A stretch of 64,000 nt of DNA, taken from NCBI RefSeq assembly GCF_006438725.1, contig NZ_RCZD01000003.1, positions 372,001 to 436,000 on the forward strand, in the 5' to 3' direction. Below are positions 9,191 to 19,512 of the stretch, one piece after another; position 1 is the first letter of the stretch; the number at the start of each line of letters is the position of its first letter. This DNA is from Ewingella americana. Its GTDB lineage: Bacteria; Pseudomonadota; Gammaproteobacteria; Enterobacterales; Enterobacteriaceae. A program made the position numbers and the translations under genes. Under the pieces are notes generated by a model, which was not told where the DNA came from, ran no database searches, and worked only from the letters and a program-made list of their open reading frames with translations.

Positions 9191-9571
9191 ATGAAGAATA
9201 AACAACGGCGTTCCGCACTGATTTTTTTCTGCCTGGCAAGTCTGGTCATACTGACATGTATGACGCAGCGTATTGCCGGGCTGAACGCGTTGTCTGCCTC
9301 CCTGCAACAAAATACGGTGACGCCACTGGCGTCCCCGGTGGTCACTGACAACACATCACAAGCCGCCGTGATCCCCACTCCCTGTGAGTTAAGCAGCAAA
9401 TCGCTGCTGACAGCTCCCCCCGTTATTCTTGAATTTGCGCTGCTGGCCCTTGGCCTGCTGCTGAGCTTTTTGTCAGCAGGCAATCTGGCCGCTATCCGCA
9501 TACTTCTCCCTGATGCCGTTCCTGTCCCACGCCTGCGGGTACATTTGCGGCTCTGTGTTTTCCGGGAATAA
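9191..9571 (+). CDS. scsA: Suppressor of copper sensitivity protein ScsA
   Basis: Small membrane protein of unknown biochemical role, encoded with the scsBCD thiol-redox genes. It has 126 residues, an N-terminal hydrophobic anchor after MKNKQRR (about residues 8-24) and a second hydrophobic segment at about 75-95 (VILEFALLALGLLLSFL). The ATG at 9191 follows AAGGGAGTA. An upstream in-frame ATG at 9059 is rejected because it lacks a ribosome site and would move the signal anchor inside the protein. The gene name rests on position and N-terminal resemblance to Salmonella ScsA. Confidence 0.8.
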   Translation: MKNKQRRSALIFFCLASLVILTCMTQRIAGLNALSASLQQNTVTPLASPVVTDNTSQAAVIPTPCELSSKSLLTAPPVILEFALLALGLLLSFLSAGNLAAIRILLPDAVPVPRLRVHLRLCVFRE

Positions 9572-9625
9572 AAACGCGCCTCCGTTGTTGATTCGGATGT
9601 GACATTTTTATTTTTGGAGAAAATT

Positions 9626-11653
9626 ATGCGTAATGCTTTCAGGGCGGCGATAGCCTGCCTGCTGCTGTGGCTGCCCGTGGTACACGCGGCGGATTCCGGC
9701 TGGCTGCAAAGCCCACACAATACCCACGCCAAAGTGCGTTTTCAGGCCGAACCGTCAGGCGATGAAACCCGGGTTCTGCTCTCAGTCAGCCTGGAAAAAG
9801 GCTGGAAAACTTACTGGCGTTCACCTGGCGAAGGCGGGGTTGCGCCGGTGATCGAATGGCAGCAGAGTGCCACGTCAGCACAATGGTTCTGGCCCACACC
9901 GTCACGTTTTGACGTCGCCGGGTTGACCACACAGGGCTATCACGATGACGTTACTTTCCCGATGGTGATTAAGGGGAAATCACCGGCGACATTGTCCGGT
10001 ACGCTGACGCTGCCCACTTGCAGCAACGTCTGCATTCTTACTGATTATCCCTTCACTCTTGATCTGAATCAGTCGGGTGATTTCGCCGAGTTTTCAGGCC
10101 AGTTCGCTGCGGCTATGGGGCAGGTGCCTATTGAGCAGGGACTGACTGAAAGCGCTTCGGCCGCTTACCGGCAGGGCAGTTTGCTTATTTCTGCCAGCCG
10201 CGAGCAGGGGTGGCAGGATCCTGCGCTGTTTATTGATTCGCTGGAAGGCAGTGCCTTTGGCAAACCGGAGATAAAAATTGATGGCGCACAGCTGTCGGCG
10301 ACGATACCCGTAACGGATGAATGGGGCGATGCGCCAGGGGATATCAGCGGAAAACAGGTGAGCCTGGTACTGGCTGACCGGGGGATTGCGCAGCAGCTCA
10401 ACCTGCCGATTGGCCAACTGGCGGCATCAGAAGGCAGCGGCGTCGCACTCTGGCAAATAGCGCTGATGGCGCTGGCGGGTGGTTTTATCCTCAACCTGAT
10501 GCCCTGCGTTCTGCCGGTGTTGGGCATGAAGCTGGGCAGCATCTTGCAGGTGAAACAGCGCGACAGGAAAAGCGTACGGGTACAATTCCTGGCCTCATCG
10601 GCGGGCATTATCACCTCGTTTCTGGCGCTCGCGCTGCTGATGACTGTGTTGCGTTACACCCATCAAACCCTCGGTTGGGGTATTCAGTTCCAGAGCCCGT
10701 GGTTTATCGGACTGATGGTGCTGGTTACGGCGTTGTTCACCGCCAATCTGCTGGGATTGTTTGAAATCAATCTGCCTTCGCGCATGACCACCCGTCTCGC
10801 CACGCAAAAACGTAGCGGGCTGGCGGGCAACTTTGCCGAAGGGGCCTTTGCCACTTTGCTGGCGACACCCTGTTCTGCGCCTTTCCTCGGTACCGCCGTG
10901 GCTTTCGCACTGGCAGCGTCACTGCCAGTGTTGTGGGGGCTGTTCCTGATGCTGGGGATTGGCATGAGCCTGCCGTGGCTGCTGATTGCCACCTGGCCAG
11001 GGCTGGCGCTGCGTCTGCCGCGTCCGGGGCGCTGGATGCTGCGCCTGCGCCTGCTGCTGGGCGTACTGATGCTGGCGGCCTGCCTGTGGTTACTGAGCCT
11101 GATGCAAAATCATCTGAGTATGCAAGCGGTGATGATTATCGCCGGCGTGATGTTATTGGCGTTGGTGGCGGCTTCACTGCGGCGCTACGGCAAGCGCAAT
11201 ACAGCGGTGGCGCTCTGCTTCGGGCTATTGCTGGGCGGTCTATTGATGTTAGTCGCCGCGTTCTCTTTCAGCGGGGGTAGCAAACCCCTGCAGGACGCCG
11301 TGAACTGGCAGCCGCTCACCGAACAGGCGATTAAACAGGCCCTCGCCGACCATAAAGTGGTGTTTGTTGATGTCACCGCTGACTGGTGCGTGACCTGTAA
11401 GGCCAATAAATTCAACGTATTGCTACGCGATGATGTGCAACAGGCATTGAGCGACAAACAGGTGGTGGCCCTGCGCGGTGACTGGAGCCGGCCGTCCAAA
11501 CCTATCAATGAATTCCTGCAAAAGCGCGGCAGCGTTGCTGTTCCGTTCAACCAAATTTATGGACCGGGCATGCCCGCTGGCGAAATCTTATCGCCGCTGC
11601 TGACCCGTGACGCCGTTTTACAGGGGCTGAAAAATGCCCACGGAGATAAATAA
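9626..11653 (+). CDS. scsB: DsbD-like thiol:disulfide interchange protein ScsB
   Basis: Inner-membrane reductase that passes electrons from cytoplasmic thioredoxin to the periplasmic partner ScsC. 675 residues. A signal peptide ends near VVHAA, followed by a periplasmic immunoglobulin-like domain. The DsbD-beta membrane domain carries the two transfer cysteines (LMPCVLPVLG and ATPCSAPFLG). The C-terminal thioredoxin domain has ADWCVTCK. The ATG at 9626 follows TTGGAGAAAATT. The stop overlaps the scsC start (TAATG). Confidence 0.93.
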   Translation: MRNAFRAAIACLLLWLPVVHAADSGWLQSPHNTHAKVRFQAEPSGDETRVLLSVSLEKGWKTYWRSPGEGGVAPVIEWQQSATSAQWFWPTPSRFDVAGLTTQGYHDDVTFPMVIKGKSPATLSGTLTLPTCSNVCILTDYPFTLDLNQSGDFAEFSGQFAAAMGQVPIEQGLTESASAAYRQGSLLISASREQGWQDPALFIDSLEGSAFGKPEIKIDGAQLSATIPVTDEWGDAPGDISGKQVSLVLADRGIAQQLNLPIGQLAASEGSGVALWQIALMALAGGFILNLMPCVLPVLGMKLGSILQVKQRDRKSVRVQFLASSAGIITSFLALALLMTVLRYTHQTLGWGIQFQSPWFIGLMVLVTALFTANLLGLFEINLPSRMTTRLATQKRSGLAGNFAEGAFATLLATPCSAPFLGTAVAFALAASLPVLWGLFLMLGIGMSLPWLLIATWPGLALRLPRPGRWMLRLRLLLGVLMLAACLWLLSLMQNHLSMQAVMIIAGVMLLALVAASLRRYGKRNTAVALCFGLLLGGLLMLVAAFSFSGGSKPLQDAVNWQPLTEQAIKQALADHKVVFVDVTADWCVTCKANKFNVLLRDDVQQALSDKQVVALRGDWSRPSKPINEFLQKRGSVAVPFNQIYGPGMPAGEILSPLLTRDAVLQGLKNAHGDK

Positions 11654-12261
11654 TGAAAACCTTAATGCTGATTTTAATGATGGTGATATCACCGCTTTCA
11701 CTGGCGCAGTCACCGGCATCCGGGCCAAAACAGACGCCGGAACAGATCCTGTTCAGCGACCCGGCCACGCCGCGTTTTGGCGCCAAAGATGCCCGGTTGA
11801 CGCTGGTATCGTTTACCGATTACAACTGCCCGTACTGCAAACAGTTTGATCCGTTGCTGGAGCGGCTGGTGAAAGAGAATCCTGAGGTTGCCGTTGTCAT
11901 TAAGCTTCTGCCATTTCGTGGCACCAGTTCCATCAGTGCAGGCCGCGCAGCGTTAACCATCTGGGCGCAGCAGCCGGATAAATTCATGGCGTTGCATCAG
12001 CGGCTGATGGCCAAAAAGGGGCCGCAGGATGAAGAGAGTATCGATGCCGCAATCGCCAAAGTCGGTCTGGCACCGGTGAAAGTGACGCCTGAAAGCTATC
12101 TGCAACTGAAAACCAATGTGGAAATCGCCGAAGTGCTGGGCATTCAGGGGACGCCGGCCACCATTATTGGCGACCAGTTGGTGGCGGGGGCTATCTCGTA
12201 TGAGGATCTCAATAAGTTGGTTAAAGCGCAGCTGGCAAAGGTGCAAAATGGCAAAAGCTAA
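11653..12261 (+). CDS. scsC: DsbA/DsbC-like periplasmic thiol protein ScsC
   Basis: Periplasmic thioredoxin-fold protein of 202 residues with a signal peptide (cleavage near SLAQ) and the active site CPYC in DYNCPYCKQF. The cis-proline loop appears as GTPATIIG. In Salmonella ScsC is kept reduced by ScsB and helps protect proteins from copper-driven oxidation. It is translationally coupled to scsB at its start, and scsD begins before it ends. Confidence 0.92.
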   Translation: MKTLMLILMMVISPLSLAQSPASGPKQTPEQILFSDPATPRFGAKDARLTLVSFTDYNCPYCKQFDPLLERLVKENPEVAVVIKLLPFRGTSSISAGRAALTIWAQQPDKFMALHQRLMAKKGPQDEESIDAAIAKVGLAPVKVTPESYLQLKTNVEIAEVLGIQGTPATIIGDQLVAGAISYEDLNKLVKAQLAKVQNGKS

Positions 12262-12748
12262 ACGTTGGGCCAAAGAGCTGGGTATCGGTGCCTTGCTGGT
12301 GATGGTGGTGCTGTTTGGCATGGATTTCCTGCGTGCACCACAGGCGCCCGCAGATTTCGGCCATCAGTCTTTGCAAACGCTGGATGGTCAGACTGTCACC
12401 CTCAACGAGAAAAGCCAGCAGCAGCCACTGCTGGTTTACTTCTGGGCGACCTGGTGCGGCGTGTGCAAACTCACCACGCCGGATGTCGGCAAGCTGGCTG
12501 CAAACGGTGAAAACGTCTTGTCCGTGGCGTTACGTTCAGGTGACGGCAGCCAGCTGCAACGTTATCTGCAGGCGAAAAATATTGAGATGCCGGTGGTGAA
12601 TGATCCGCGTGGCGATATTTCCGCCCGATGGGATATCGGCGTCACGCCAACGTTTGTGATTATTGATAAGGGCAGGGTAGTGAGCACTACGACGGGCTGG
12701 ACGTCTTATTGGGGAATGAAAGCCCGCCTCTGGTGGGCGGCCCGCTAA
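12248..12748 (+). CDS. scsD: Membrane-anchored thioredoxin-like protein ScsD
   Basis: 166-residue TlpA/ResA-like protein with an N-terminal membrane anchor (about residues 10-26) and the active site WCGVC in FWATWCGVCK. The cis-proline is seen in GVTPTFVI. The ATG at 12248 lies 14 bp inside the end of scsC. An in-frame ATG far upstream at 12116 would read through scsC and is rejected. It is the last gene of the scs cluster. Confidence 0.92.
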   Translation: MAKAKRWAKELGIGALLVMVVLFGMDFLRAPQAPADFGHQSLQTLDGQTVTLNEKSQQQPLLVYFWATWCGVCKLTTPDVGKLAANGENVLSVALRSGDGSQLQRYLQAKNIEMPVVNDPRGDISARWDIGVTPTFVIIDKGRVVSTTTGWTSYWGMKARLWWAAR

Positions 12749-12763
12749 AAGGCGACCTGATTT

Positions 12764-12800
12764 GCCCGTTTGAATCCGCGCTGTGCGTATCCAAACGGGC
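12764..12800. terminator. Inverted repeat between scsD and yejM, possible terminator
   Basis: GCCCGTTTG and CAAACGGGC can form a 9-bp stem around a 19-base loop between two convergent genes. No T tract follows, so intrinsic termination is uncertain. Confidence 0.35.
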
Positions 12801-12832
12801 TGCAACGATAACGCCTTTGCTGTGAGTGAAGC

Positions 12833-14614
12833 TTAATCAGCAATAAAGCGCTTTTCATCGGTCAGAACCTGTAACAGCAGACCCAGTTCCGGTTTCTGAT
12901 CTTTGATGCGTTTGCCTTCAAGATTGTAAACGCGATAATCACCATCCCTTTCCAGCTGTAATGTTTGGGTTGGGGTGGTGATGATCAGCGTGCCGTTATC
13001 CGTGGTTGAGATCCAGTTATGACGGCGTTTGGCCGCAAACAGATCTTCGCCCTGCGAGTAGTCGGCAGACGAGGTGGTCACATGCAGCAGGCGTTGCATC
13101 AGGGTGGTCATCACGTCTTCATGATCGGTCAGTTTATTAATGGACTGTGCCGGTGCGCCCGGCCAGTGGATCACCAGGGGGACCTGCATCTGGTCACGGT
13201 TCATCGAATTACCAGAACCCCAGGTGCCATTTTCGTTCAGTTCAACGCCGTGTGCGGCGGTGATCACCACCACCGTTTTATCCAATACGTCATGCGCTTT
13301 CAGCTCCTGCAAAATCCCTGCAATTTGCTGATCAACTTCCTGCGCACCTTGCTGATAACGCTGGATGAAAACTTTACCCGTTGGTACTGCATCATTCCCC
13401 GCGCGCAGTGTGGTTGAAACCCCGTTTAGGCTGATGTAGGAGAACCATGGACGGTTGCTGCGCGTATTCAACCACTGTTGCCACTGCTGGGTGGTCAGCG
13501 AGTCAGGCTGATTGGTGGGGGCCGGTAAGGAGAAGTCGGTCAGTAATGACTGACGGTAAAGCGGGCTGTTAAATCCGTCGGAGGAGAAGAGACCAAATTC
13601 GTAGCCCTGCTTCGCCAGCGATGTCATCAGTACGGAGGATTTACGCGCCGAAATAATACCGTCCATATAGGTTGGCGAAATGCCGTAGAACAGGCCGAAG
13701 AGACCGGTATCAGCACGGTTGCCTGAACTGTAATGCTGGTTGAAACTGACATTCTGCCTTGCGAAGTCGGTCAGCGCAGGCATGTCTTTAACCGTGGAGG
13801 CGGCGTGAAGGCCATCAACCACGATCATCAATAAATTATAGTCACTGCCCTTATCACGGAAATTGATATCGCTCAGCGGATACTCCACTGACAGCGCTTC
13901 CGGATTACCTTGCTCAATGAGACGTTGCTCGTAGGCTTGAGCATCCAGCAGACCATGTTTCTCAAGGAATTTTCGGGCGGTCATCGGATAGGATAATGGC
14001 AGGTTAGATCGCTGCATGGTGATCGGGCGATAGAAATTGGCATCGGCCCAGATGTACATCAGGTGTGATACAAAAAAGGTCGTAATAAACAGCGCCACCA
14101 GTGGCTTGGCGAAATTACGGCGGTTTAGGCTGCGCAGTTTTTGCCACGCCCAGGTGCCGAATAACATTTCTACCAGGAAAATAACCGGCACGCAGATAAA
14201 CATCAGTTGCCAGTCGCGGGCCAGTTCGCCTTGCCCTGGATTGACCACCAACTCCCATACCACCGGGTTGATGTGCAGGTGGAAGCGGGTAAACACCTCG
14301 GTATCCACCAGTAATAATGTCAGCCCGGCCGTGGCTAAAATCGCCGACAGGAACCGCAGCAGGCGCTGTGACATCACCACAAAGGTCAGTGGGAAGATGA
14401 TCAGCAGGTAGGTGGAAAAACCGATAAAACTAAAATGCCCAAGCCAACTGACCAGCGAATAAATACGCCCCAGAAGGGAGGAGGGCCAGTCGGAGACAAA
14501 GAGGTAGCGGCTGCCGAGTCCAAGACTGAGCAGAATATTAAACAGGGCGAACCAGTGCCCCCAGCTGATCATCTGGGATACTTTTTCGCTAAAGCGCTGA
14601 CGATTCGTCACCAT
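12833..14614 (-). CDS. yejM: YejM/PbgA/LapC inner-membrane regulator of lipopolysaccharide synthesis
   Basis: Inner-membrane protein with a sulfatase-like periplasmic domain. It senses LPS in the inner membrane and controls LpxC stability through LapB/FtsH. It has 593 residues against 586 in E. coli. About five membrane helices occupy the first 190 residues. The alkaline-phosphatase-fold domain follows from about residue 240 (DYNLLMIVVDGLHAAS), with the hydrolase-like metal-site residues not fully kept, as in the family. It is 24 bp downstream of yejL in the same operon. Confidence 0.95.
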   Translation of the reverse strand: MVTNRQRFSEKVSQMISWGHWFALFNILLSLGLGSRYLFVSDWPSSLLGRIYSLVSWLGHFSFIGFSTYLLIIFPLTFVVMSQRLLRFLSAILATAGLTLLLVDTEVFTRFHLHINPVVWELVVNPGQGELARDWQLMFICVPVIFLVEMLFGTWAWQKLRSLNRRNFAKPLVALFITTFFVSHLMYIWADANFYRPITMQRSNLPLSYPMTARKFLEKHGLLDAQAYEQRLIEQGNPEALSVEYPLSDINFRDKGSDYNLLMIVVDGLHAASTVKDMPALTDFARQNVSFNQHYSSGNRADTGLFGLFYGISPTYMDGIISARKSSVLMTSLAKQGYEFGLFSSDGFNSPLYRQSLLTDFSLPAPTNQPDSLTTQQWQQWLNTRSNRPWFSYISLNGVSTTLRAGNDAVPTGKVFIQRYQQGAQEVDQQIAGILQELKAHDVLDKTVVVITAAHGVELNENGTWGSGNSMNRDQMQVPLVIHWPGAPAQSINKLTDHEDVMTTLMQRLLHVTTSSADYSQGEDLFAAKRRHNWISTTDNGTLIITTPTQTLQLERDGDYRVYNLEGKRIKDQKPELGLLLQVLTDEKRFIAD

Positions 14615-14638
14615 AAGAGGTTTTGGGCAAATGTTGGA

Positions 14639-14866
14639 TTAATGGGCTTTATCTTCTCTTATCGACGCTTGCAGTGCGCCGGCAAAAGAGCCTGCAATGG
14701 CTTTTCGCTGCGCAGGTGCGACGCTGGTATTGATTAAATTGGTCACCATGTTACCCAACACCATCAAAGACAGGTCGGTTGGGGTACGGTGTTTTTCCAG
14801 TACATTGGCCAGTTCTGAAAGAATCTGTTCAATGTGTTCGTCACTGTAACGAGATGATTGTGGCAT
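14639..14866 (-). CDS. yejL: YejL (UPF0352) small protein
   Basis: 75-residue cytoplasmic helical protein of unknown function, the same length as E. coli YejL and with the characteristic [15 protein letters not shown] segment. It is first in the yejL-yejM operon and divergent from yejK across 250 bp. Confidence 0.93.
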   Translation of the reverse strand: MPQSSRYSDEHIEQILSELANVLEKHRTPTDLSLMVLGNMVTNLINTSVAPAQRKAIAGSFAGALQASIREDKAH

Positions 14867-15116
14867 GGATTAATGTGCTCAAAGCCTGACAAAGTGCAAT
14901 ATCTTAACGTATCGTGGCATCAGTTTCTGCATTTTTATAACGTGTAGGACGTTGAGATATTGATGGGATGTATTTGTACGTGTGTCAGCACACACGGCTT
15001 TGCGGTTGCAAGCGCACAGTATTCGGTGTTTGAATACGCGCCGCAGGCGAAAAATCATTCCATAAAACCGCCCCTTTTAAGATATTTCTACAGCATTCTA
15101 TTTTTAGGAGAAACCC

Positions 15117-16121
15117 ATGAGTCTGGATATCGAGCAGATTGCTCTGCACCAGTTGAACAAGCGTGACGAGCAGACGTTGGACGTTATGCTGCGCGATACC
15201 CTGTTGACCCCGAATGCGGCGGTCGAAGAGATGATGGCTGAATTGCATCGCGTTTATAGTGCCAAGAGTAAAGCGTATGGGTTATTCAATCAGGACAGCG
15301 AATTGTCTGTGGCGTTACGTCAGTGTCGCAAGGGGGAAGAGAATTTCCTCAATTTCAGCCGTGCTGCTACCGGGCGCTTGCGCGACGAATTATCAAAGTA
15401 TCCGTTTGCTGAAGGCGGCGTGGTGCTGTTTTGTCATTACCGTTTTCTGGCGGCGGAGTATTTGCTGATCGCCGTGCTGAGCAGCCGCAGCAGTATGCGC
15501 GTCAACGAACAGTTGGACGTTAGCAGCATTCATTACCTTGATATCAACCATGCTGACATCGTGGCACGCATTGATTTAACTGAGTGGGAAACCAACCCTG
15601 AATCTACCCGTTATCTAACCTTCCTCAAAGGTCGGGTAGGGCGCAAAGTTTCCGACTTCTTTATGGATTTCCTGGGGGCTGCTGAAGGCCTGGACACTAA
15701 AGCGCAAAACCGTGGCTTGTTGCAGGCGGTTGACGATTTCTGTACCGAGGCGCAGCTCGACAAGAACGAACGTCAGAATTACCGTCAGCAGGTTTACACC
15801 TATTGCAACGAGCAGTTGCAGGCGGGCGAAGAGATCGCTTTAGATGAATTATCTGAAGAACTGCCACCGTGGAATGACAAAAAATTCAAAGAGTTTACTC
15901 AGGAGCAGGGCTATCAGTTGGAAGAGAGCTTCCCGGCAGATCGCAGCACTCTGCGTCAACTGACCAAATTCGCTGGCAGTGGTGGCGGTCTGAGCATTAA
16001 CTTTGATGCGATGCTGATGGGGGAGCGCATTTTCTGGGACCCGGCGACCGACACGCTGACCATCAAAGGTACGCCACCCAATCTGCGTGATCAGTTACAA
16101 CGGAAAGCGGGTAATAAATAA
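15117..16121 (+). CDS. yejK: Nucleoid-associated protein YejK (NdpA)
   Basis: DNA-binding protein found on the nucleoid, of the 37-kDa NdpA family. 334 residues, the family length. The start ATG at 15117 follows TTTTTAGGAGAAACCC. A strong terminator ends the gene at 16140-16174. It is divergent from yejL and convergent with rplY, as in E. coli. Confidence 0.94.
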   Translation: MSLDIEQIALHQLNKRDEQTLDVMLRDTLLTPNAAVEEMMAELHRVYSAKSKAYGLFNQDSELSVALRQCRKGEENFLNFSRAATGRLRDELSKYPFAEGGVVLFCHYRFLAAEYLLIAVLSSRSSMRVNEQLDVSSIHYLDINHADIVARIDLTEWETNPESTRYLTFLKGRVGRKVSDFFMDFLGAAEGLDTKAQNRGLLQAVDDFCTEAQLDKNERQNYRQQVYTYCNEQLQAGEEIALDELSEELPPWNDKKFKEFTQEQGYQLEESFPADRSTLRQLTKFAGSGGGLSINFDAMLMGERIFWDPATDTLTIKGTPPNLRDQLQRKAGNK

Positions 16122-16139
16122 AACCTAGATTCCACCAAT

Positions 16140-16174
16140 AAAAACGCCGCCTATATTGCTATGGCGGCGTTTTT
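16140..16174. terminator. Bidirectional terminator between yejK and rplY
   Basis: AAAAACGCCGCC pairs perfectly with GGCGGCGTTTTT around an 11-base loop. A-rich and T-rich flanks allow it to act on both convergent genes. Confidence 0.9.
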
Positions 16175-16220
16175 ATTTGTTCTCGCACGGCGTCCCGATG
16201 CGTCTCTACTCAGTCAGCGA

Positions 16221-16511
16221 TTAAACGCGAACGAAGTCGATGTGAGCCAGTTTAGGCTTGAACGGGTGACGCTGTACTGCCTGAACTTTAACTTTGGTTT
16301 CTTTACCGTCGATAACCAAAATGATGGCTTCAGAGTAGAACTCCGCTTTAATTTCCATGTTCTTAACAGAATCATGGTCCAGTTTGATAGAAACTGGTTC
16401 AGCTGAGCCACCGTAAACGATAGCTGGGAATTTGTTCTCTAAACGCAGGCGGCGGCTCGCACCCTTGCCCTGCTCGTCCTGTGGACGTACTTCAACATTG
16501 ATAGTAAACAT
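16221..16511 (-). CDS. rplY: 50S ribosomal protein L25
   Basis: 5S-rRNA-binding ribosomal protein, 96 residues, the short enterobacterial form without the CTC extension. It begins [20 protein letters not shown] and ends [16 protein letters not shown], both family hallmarks. It is transcribed alone between the radD terminator and the yejK/rplY terminator. Confidence 0.97.
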   Translation of the reverse strand: MFTINVEVRPQDEQGKGASRRLRLENKFPAIVYGGSAEPVSIKLDHDSVKNMEIKAEFYSEAIILVIDGKETKVKVQAVQRHPFKPKLAHIDFVRV

Positions 16512-16646
16512 TGTTTATTTCTCTAATAAAATAAGAACTGTTTGTTATGTGCCCCGCCACCTGCGACCGAGTGACGAGTTGAGTAATACCGCTTCGCACA
16601 TGGCGAAAGCGGGCGGTATGATACCGGAGTCAGGGCGCAGCAACAA

Positions 16647-16690
16647 CGAAAAACAACCAAAGTTGTCGATTAAAACCGCTTTGGTTGTTA
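16647..16690 (-). terminator. Terminator downstream of radD
   Basis: On the minus strand AACAACCAAAG and CTTTGGTTGTT form an 11-bp stem around a 16-base loop, followed by a short T run. It ends radD and separates it from rplY. Confidence 0.75.
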
Positions 16691-16698
16691 GTTAAGGT

Positions 16699-18468
16699 TT
16701 ACCCACGTAACTCATTGGCACGGCGATAGCGCCCCTGATAATCAAACACCTTCTCCCGAATCTGCCAGAACTGACCTTTCATGCGTGCGACGACAAAGTC
16801 GGGATGCCGCAGTAAAACCTGTTGCGCCACAACATCGGCCGCCGTTTGCCATTCCAGTACCACGCCCGGCGCACGCTGGTGCGGTCGCAGGAAATTGTGT
16901 AGAAATGCCATGCGCTGGGCGGGCGTGCTCAGGCGAAAGCGTTCGGAGACGTCGGCACCGTCTTCGTCGTAATAGGTGATTTTTAGCCATTCGCCTTTTT
17001 CATCACGACCATGTTCCAGATTCATCCCTCCGCAGCGTAGCACCAGCGCATCTTTCAGACGCAGGGCGGCTTTAAGCATATCGTCCGGGTCGACCAGGAT
17101 CTCCTGACACTGCTGACAGCGCCGTGCGGCGATATCATTCTCCGCGCCACAGTGCGGGCAGCTTTTGAAGCGAAAGCGATAGTCGCACTGCTCGCGCTCA
17201 CCGTCATCATCTTCCAGCACGCCCTGACAGCGGCGGCCAAAATGTTCAATCACCGTGCCATCTTCGGTGGTCTTTCCCCAGAAAATGTTGGCGAAACCGC
17301 AGGCCGGGCAAAACACCTGCACCGGTTTATTGTCACCGGCGGGTTTGCGGCTGCCGACTTCAGGCGTGAAAATATCGTGCGGGTTTCCGGCGTAATCGAG
17401 GATCAGACAGTCGGTTTTTCCCGGTGACAGGCGCAGCCCGCGCCCGACGATCTGCTGATATAAACTGACCGATTCAGTCGGGCGTAGAATGGCGATCAGA
17501 TCCACATGCGGCGCGTCAAAGCCGGTGGTCAGCACTGACACATTGACCAGAAAACGCAGTTGCTGCTGTTTGAATTCACCGATCAGCCGATCGCGTTCAA
17601 GGGCCGGTGTCTGTGCGCTGATCAGCGCCGCCTGACCTTTAGGCAGCAGGCCGAAGATCTCACCGGCGTGCTCCACGGTGGAGGCAAAAATCATCACGCC
17701 TTTGCGGTCTGCGGCAAACTCAACGATTTGGCTGATGATGTGTGGAGTAATGCGCTTTTGCTGACGCAATTCGTCATTGAGGTCAGCCTCACTGAACAGG
17801 CCATTGCTGTTAGCTTGCAAGCGGCTGAAATCGTAGCTGACCACCGGCATATCGAGCCGTTCCGGTGGCACCAGGAAGCCGTTCTTGATCATATAGCGCA
17901 GCGGAAGTTCATAAATACAGTCGCGGAACAGGCTGTCGGCGTCGCCACGGATCATACCCTGATGGTGATACTGATAAATCCAGCCTTTGCCCAGCCGGTA
18001 AGGGGTGGCGGTCAGGCCGAGCAGACGAAGACGCGGATTGGCTGCGCGAAGGTGATGGATGATTTGCTGATACTGGCTGTTTTCATCGTCGGAAATTCGG
18101 TGGCATTCGTCGATGATCAGCAGGGAAAACTCTCCACCAAAGGCGTCAAGATTGGGGGCAACTGACTGAACGCTGCCAAACACCACTTTGCCGCTGCTTT
18201 GTTTGATATTCAGCCCGGCGGCAAAAATATCGGCGTCCAGCCCGTAAGACAGATATTTGCTGTGATTCTGCGCTACCAGCTCTTTGACGTGCGCCAGCAC
18301 CAGCACGCGCCCCCGAGCAACCCGTGCGAGTTCAGCGATCACCAGGCTTTTGCCTGCGCCGGTCGGCAGGACGATCACCGCCGGTTGATCATGCTGGCGA
18401 AAATGGCGCAGCGTGGCGTCAACGGCATCTTGCTGATAAGGGCGTAGGGTGAAAGTGGTCACTGGCAA
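16699..18468 (-). CDS. radD: Superfamily 2 DNA repair helicase RadD (YejH)
   Basis: ATP-dependent helicase-like protein that interacts with SSB and takes part in double-strand break repair and RecA recombination. 589 residues. Walker A PTGAGKS is near residue 36 and the DECH box near residue 119. The helicase C-terminal motif [13 protein letters not shown] is present. Zinc-binding cysteine pairs occur in [12 protein letters not shown] and [18 protein letters not shown]. No ATG opens the frame: a TTG at 18468 or a GTG at 18462 must start it. The E. coli protein begins just before the FTLRPYQQ segment, which fits either. Confidence 0.93.
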   Translation of the reverse strand: MPVTTFTLRPYQQDAVDATLRHFRQHDQPAVIVLPTGAGKSLVIAELARVARGRVLVLAHVKELVAQNHSKYLSYGLDADIFAAGLNIKQSSGKVVFGSVQSVAPNLDAFGGEFSLLIIDECHRISDDENSQYQQIIHHLRAANPRLRLLGLTATPYRLGKGWIYQYHHQGMIRGDADSLFRDCIYELPLRYMIKNGFLVPPERLDMPVVSYDFSRLQANSNGLFSEADLNDELRQQKRITPHIISQIVEFAADRKGVMIFASTVEHAGEIFGLLPKGQAALISAQTPALERDRLIGEFKQQQLRFLVNVSVLTTGFDAPHVDLIAILRPTESVSLYQQIVGRGLRLSPGKTDCLILDYAGNPHDIFTPEVGSRKPAGDNKPVQVFCPACGFANIFWGKTTEDGTVIEHFGRRCQGVLEDDDGEREQCDYRFRFKSCPHCGAENDIAARRCQQCQEILVDPDDMLKAALRLKDALVLRCGGMNLEHGRDEKGEWLKITYYDEDGADVSERFRLSTPAQRMAFLHNFLRPHQRAPGVVLEWQTAADVVAQQVLLRHPDFVVARMKGQFWQIREKVFDYQGRYRRANELRG

Positions 18469-18774
18469 ACTTCACTGGTAATAAATACAGGGGTTCAGTA
18501 TGCCAAAAATTGTCGTTGATGGCGATCATCAACCCTTGTTAACTTTTATCGATCTGCGTCGCAAAACGGGGGGTTTTGAGGTTATACTGCCTGTTCACAC
18601 TGGCAGTCCATCTGCCCCCGCTGAGTATTAATGGCACTTCGCAATTATTAACTCTTTGCACTTACAGAACCGAATAATCCTCAACCCTGTCAGTTACCCA
18701 CGTGTAACGGCGGGGTGTTGTTTTTTATCAGGAATGCGATCTCTCAGATCGCCATCAAAGGTTAGGCAGATTCA
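18469..18774. other. Divergent radD-rsuA intergenic region
   Basis: 306 bp without a gene, holding the promoters of radD (leftward) and rsuA (rightward). A 7-bp perfect hairpin (GCGATCT-CTC-AGATCGC, 18736-18752) lies just upstream of the rsuA ribosome site. No other supported feature was seen. Confidence 0.5.
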
Positions 18775-19479
18775 ATGCGTCTCGATAAATTTTTAGCCCA
18801 GCAACTGGGAGTCAGCCGTGCAATAGCATTGCGCGAACTCCGTAATAAACGCGTCACCGTTGACGGTGAAATTATCAAAACCGGTTCGCTGAAACTGGAA
18901 CCGCAGCACCGTGTGGAGTTTGACGGCAACGTGCTGGAGCAAATCGGTGGCCCGCGCTACTTCATGCTCAATAAACCCCAGGGTTACGTCTGCTCGACGG
19001 ACGATCCCGATCACCCGACGGTACTCTATTTCCTCGAAGAGCCGGTGGCGTACAAGCTGCATGCGGCTGGGCGTCTGGATATCGATACCACCGGTCTGGT
19101 GCTGATGACCGATGACGGCCAGTGGTCACACCGTATTACGTCGCCAAAACATCATTGCGAAAAAACCTATCTGGTGACACTGGAGCAACCGCTGGCGGCA
19201 GACACTGCCGAGCAGTTCACTGCGGGCGTCCAGTTACATAACGAAGATTCCCTGACGAAACCGGCCGTGCTCGAGCAGCTCGAAGAGTGTGTGGTGCGTC
19301 TGACTATCAGTGAAGGTCGCTATCATCAGGTGAAACGCATGTTTGCCGCCGTCGGCAACCGCGTCGTGGCGCTGCACCGTGAGCGCATTGGCGGGATTGT
19401 GATGGACGATGATTTGGCGCCCGGTGAATACCGTCGCCTGACCGAAGAAGAGATTGCCAGCGTTGAAGTCCACCGCTAG
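18775..19479 (+). CDS. rsuA: 16S rRNA pseudouridine(516) synthase RsuA
   Basis: Makes pseudouridine 516 in 16S rRNA. 234 residues. An N-terminal S4 RNA-binding domain begins [16 protein letters not shown]. The catalytic motif [19 protein letters not shown] is near residues 97-115, with the aspartate of GRLD as the catalytic residue in this family. C-terminal [15 protein letters not shown] is also typical. bcr follows 33 bp downstream, as in E. coli. Confidence 0.96.
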   Translation: MRLDKFLAQQLGVSRAIALRELRNKRVTVDGEIIKTGSLKLEPQHRVEFDGNVLEQIGGPRYFMLNKPQGYVCSTDDPDHPTVLYFLEEPVAYKLHAAGRLDIDTTGLVLMTDDGQWSHRITSPKHHCEKTYLVTLEQPLAADTAEQFTAGVQLHNEDSLTKPAVLEQLEECVVRLTISEGRYHQVKRMFAAVGNRVVALHRERIGGIVMDDDLAPGEYRRLTEEEIASVEVHR

Positions 19480-19512
19480 TTATTCAGGGCATGAAGAAAG
19501 GAGTTGGTGAAC

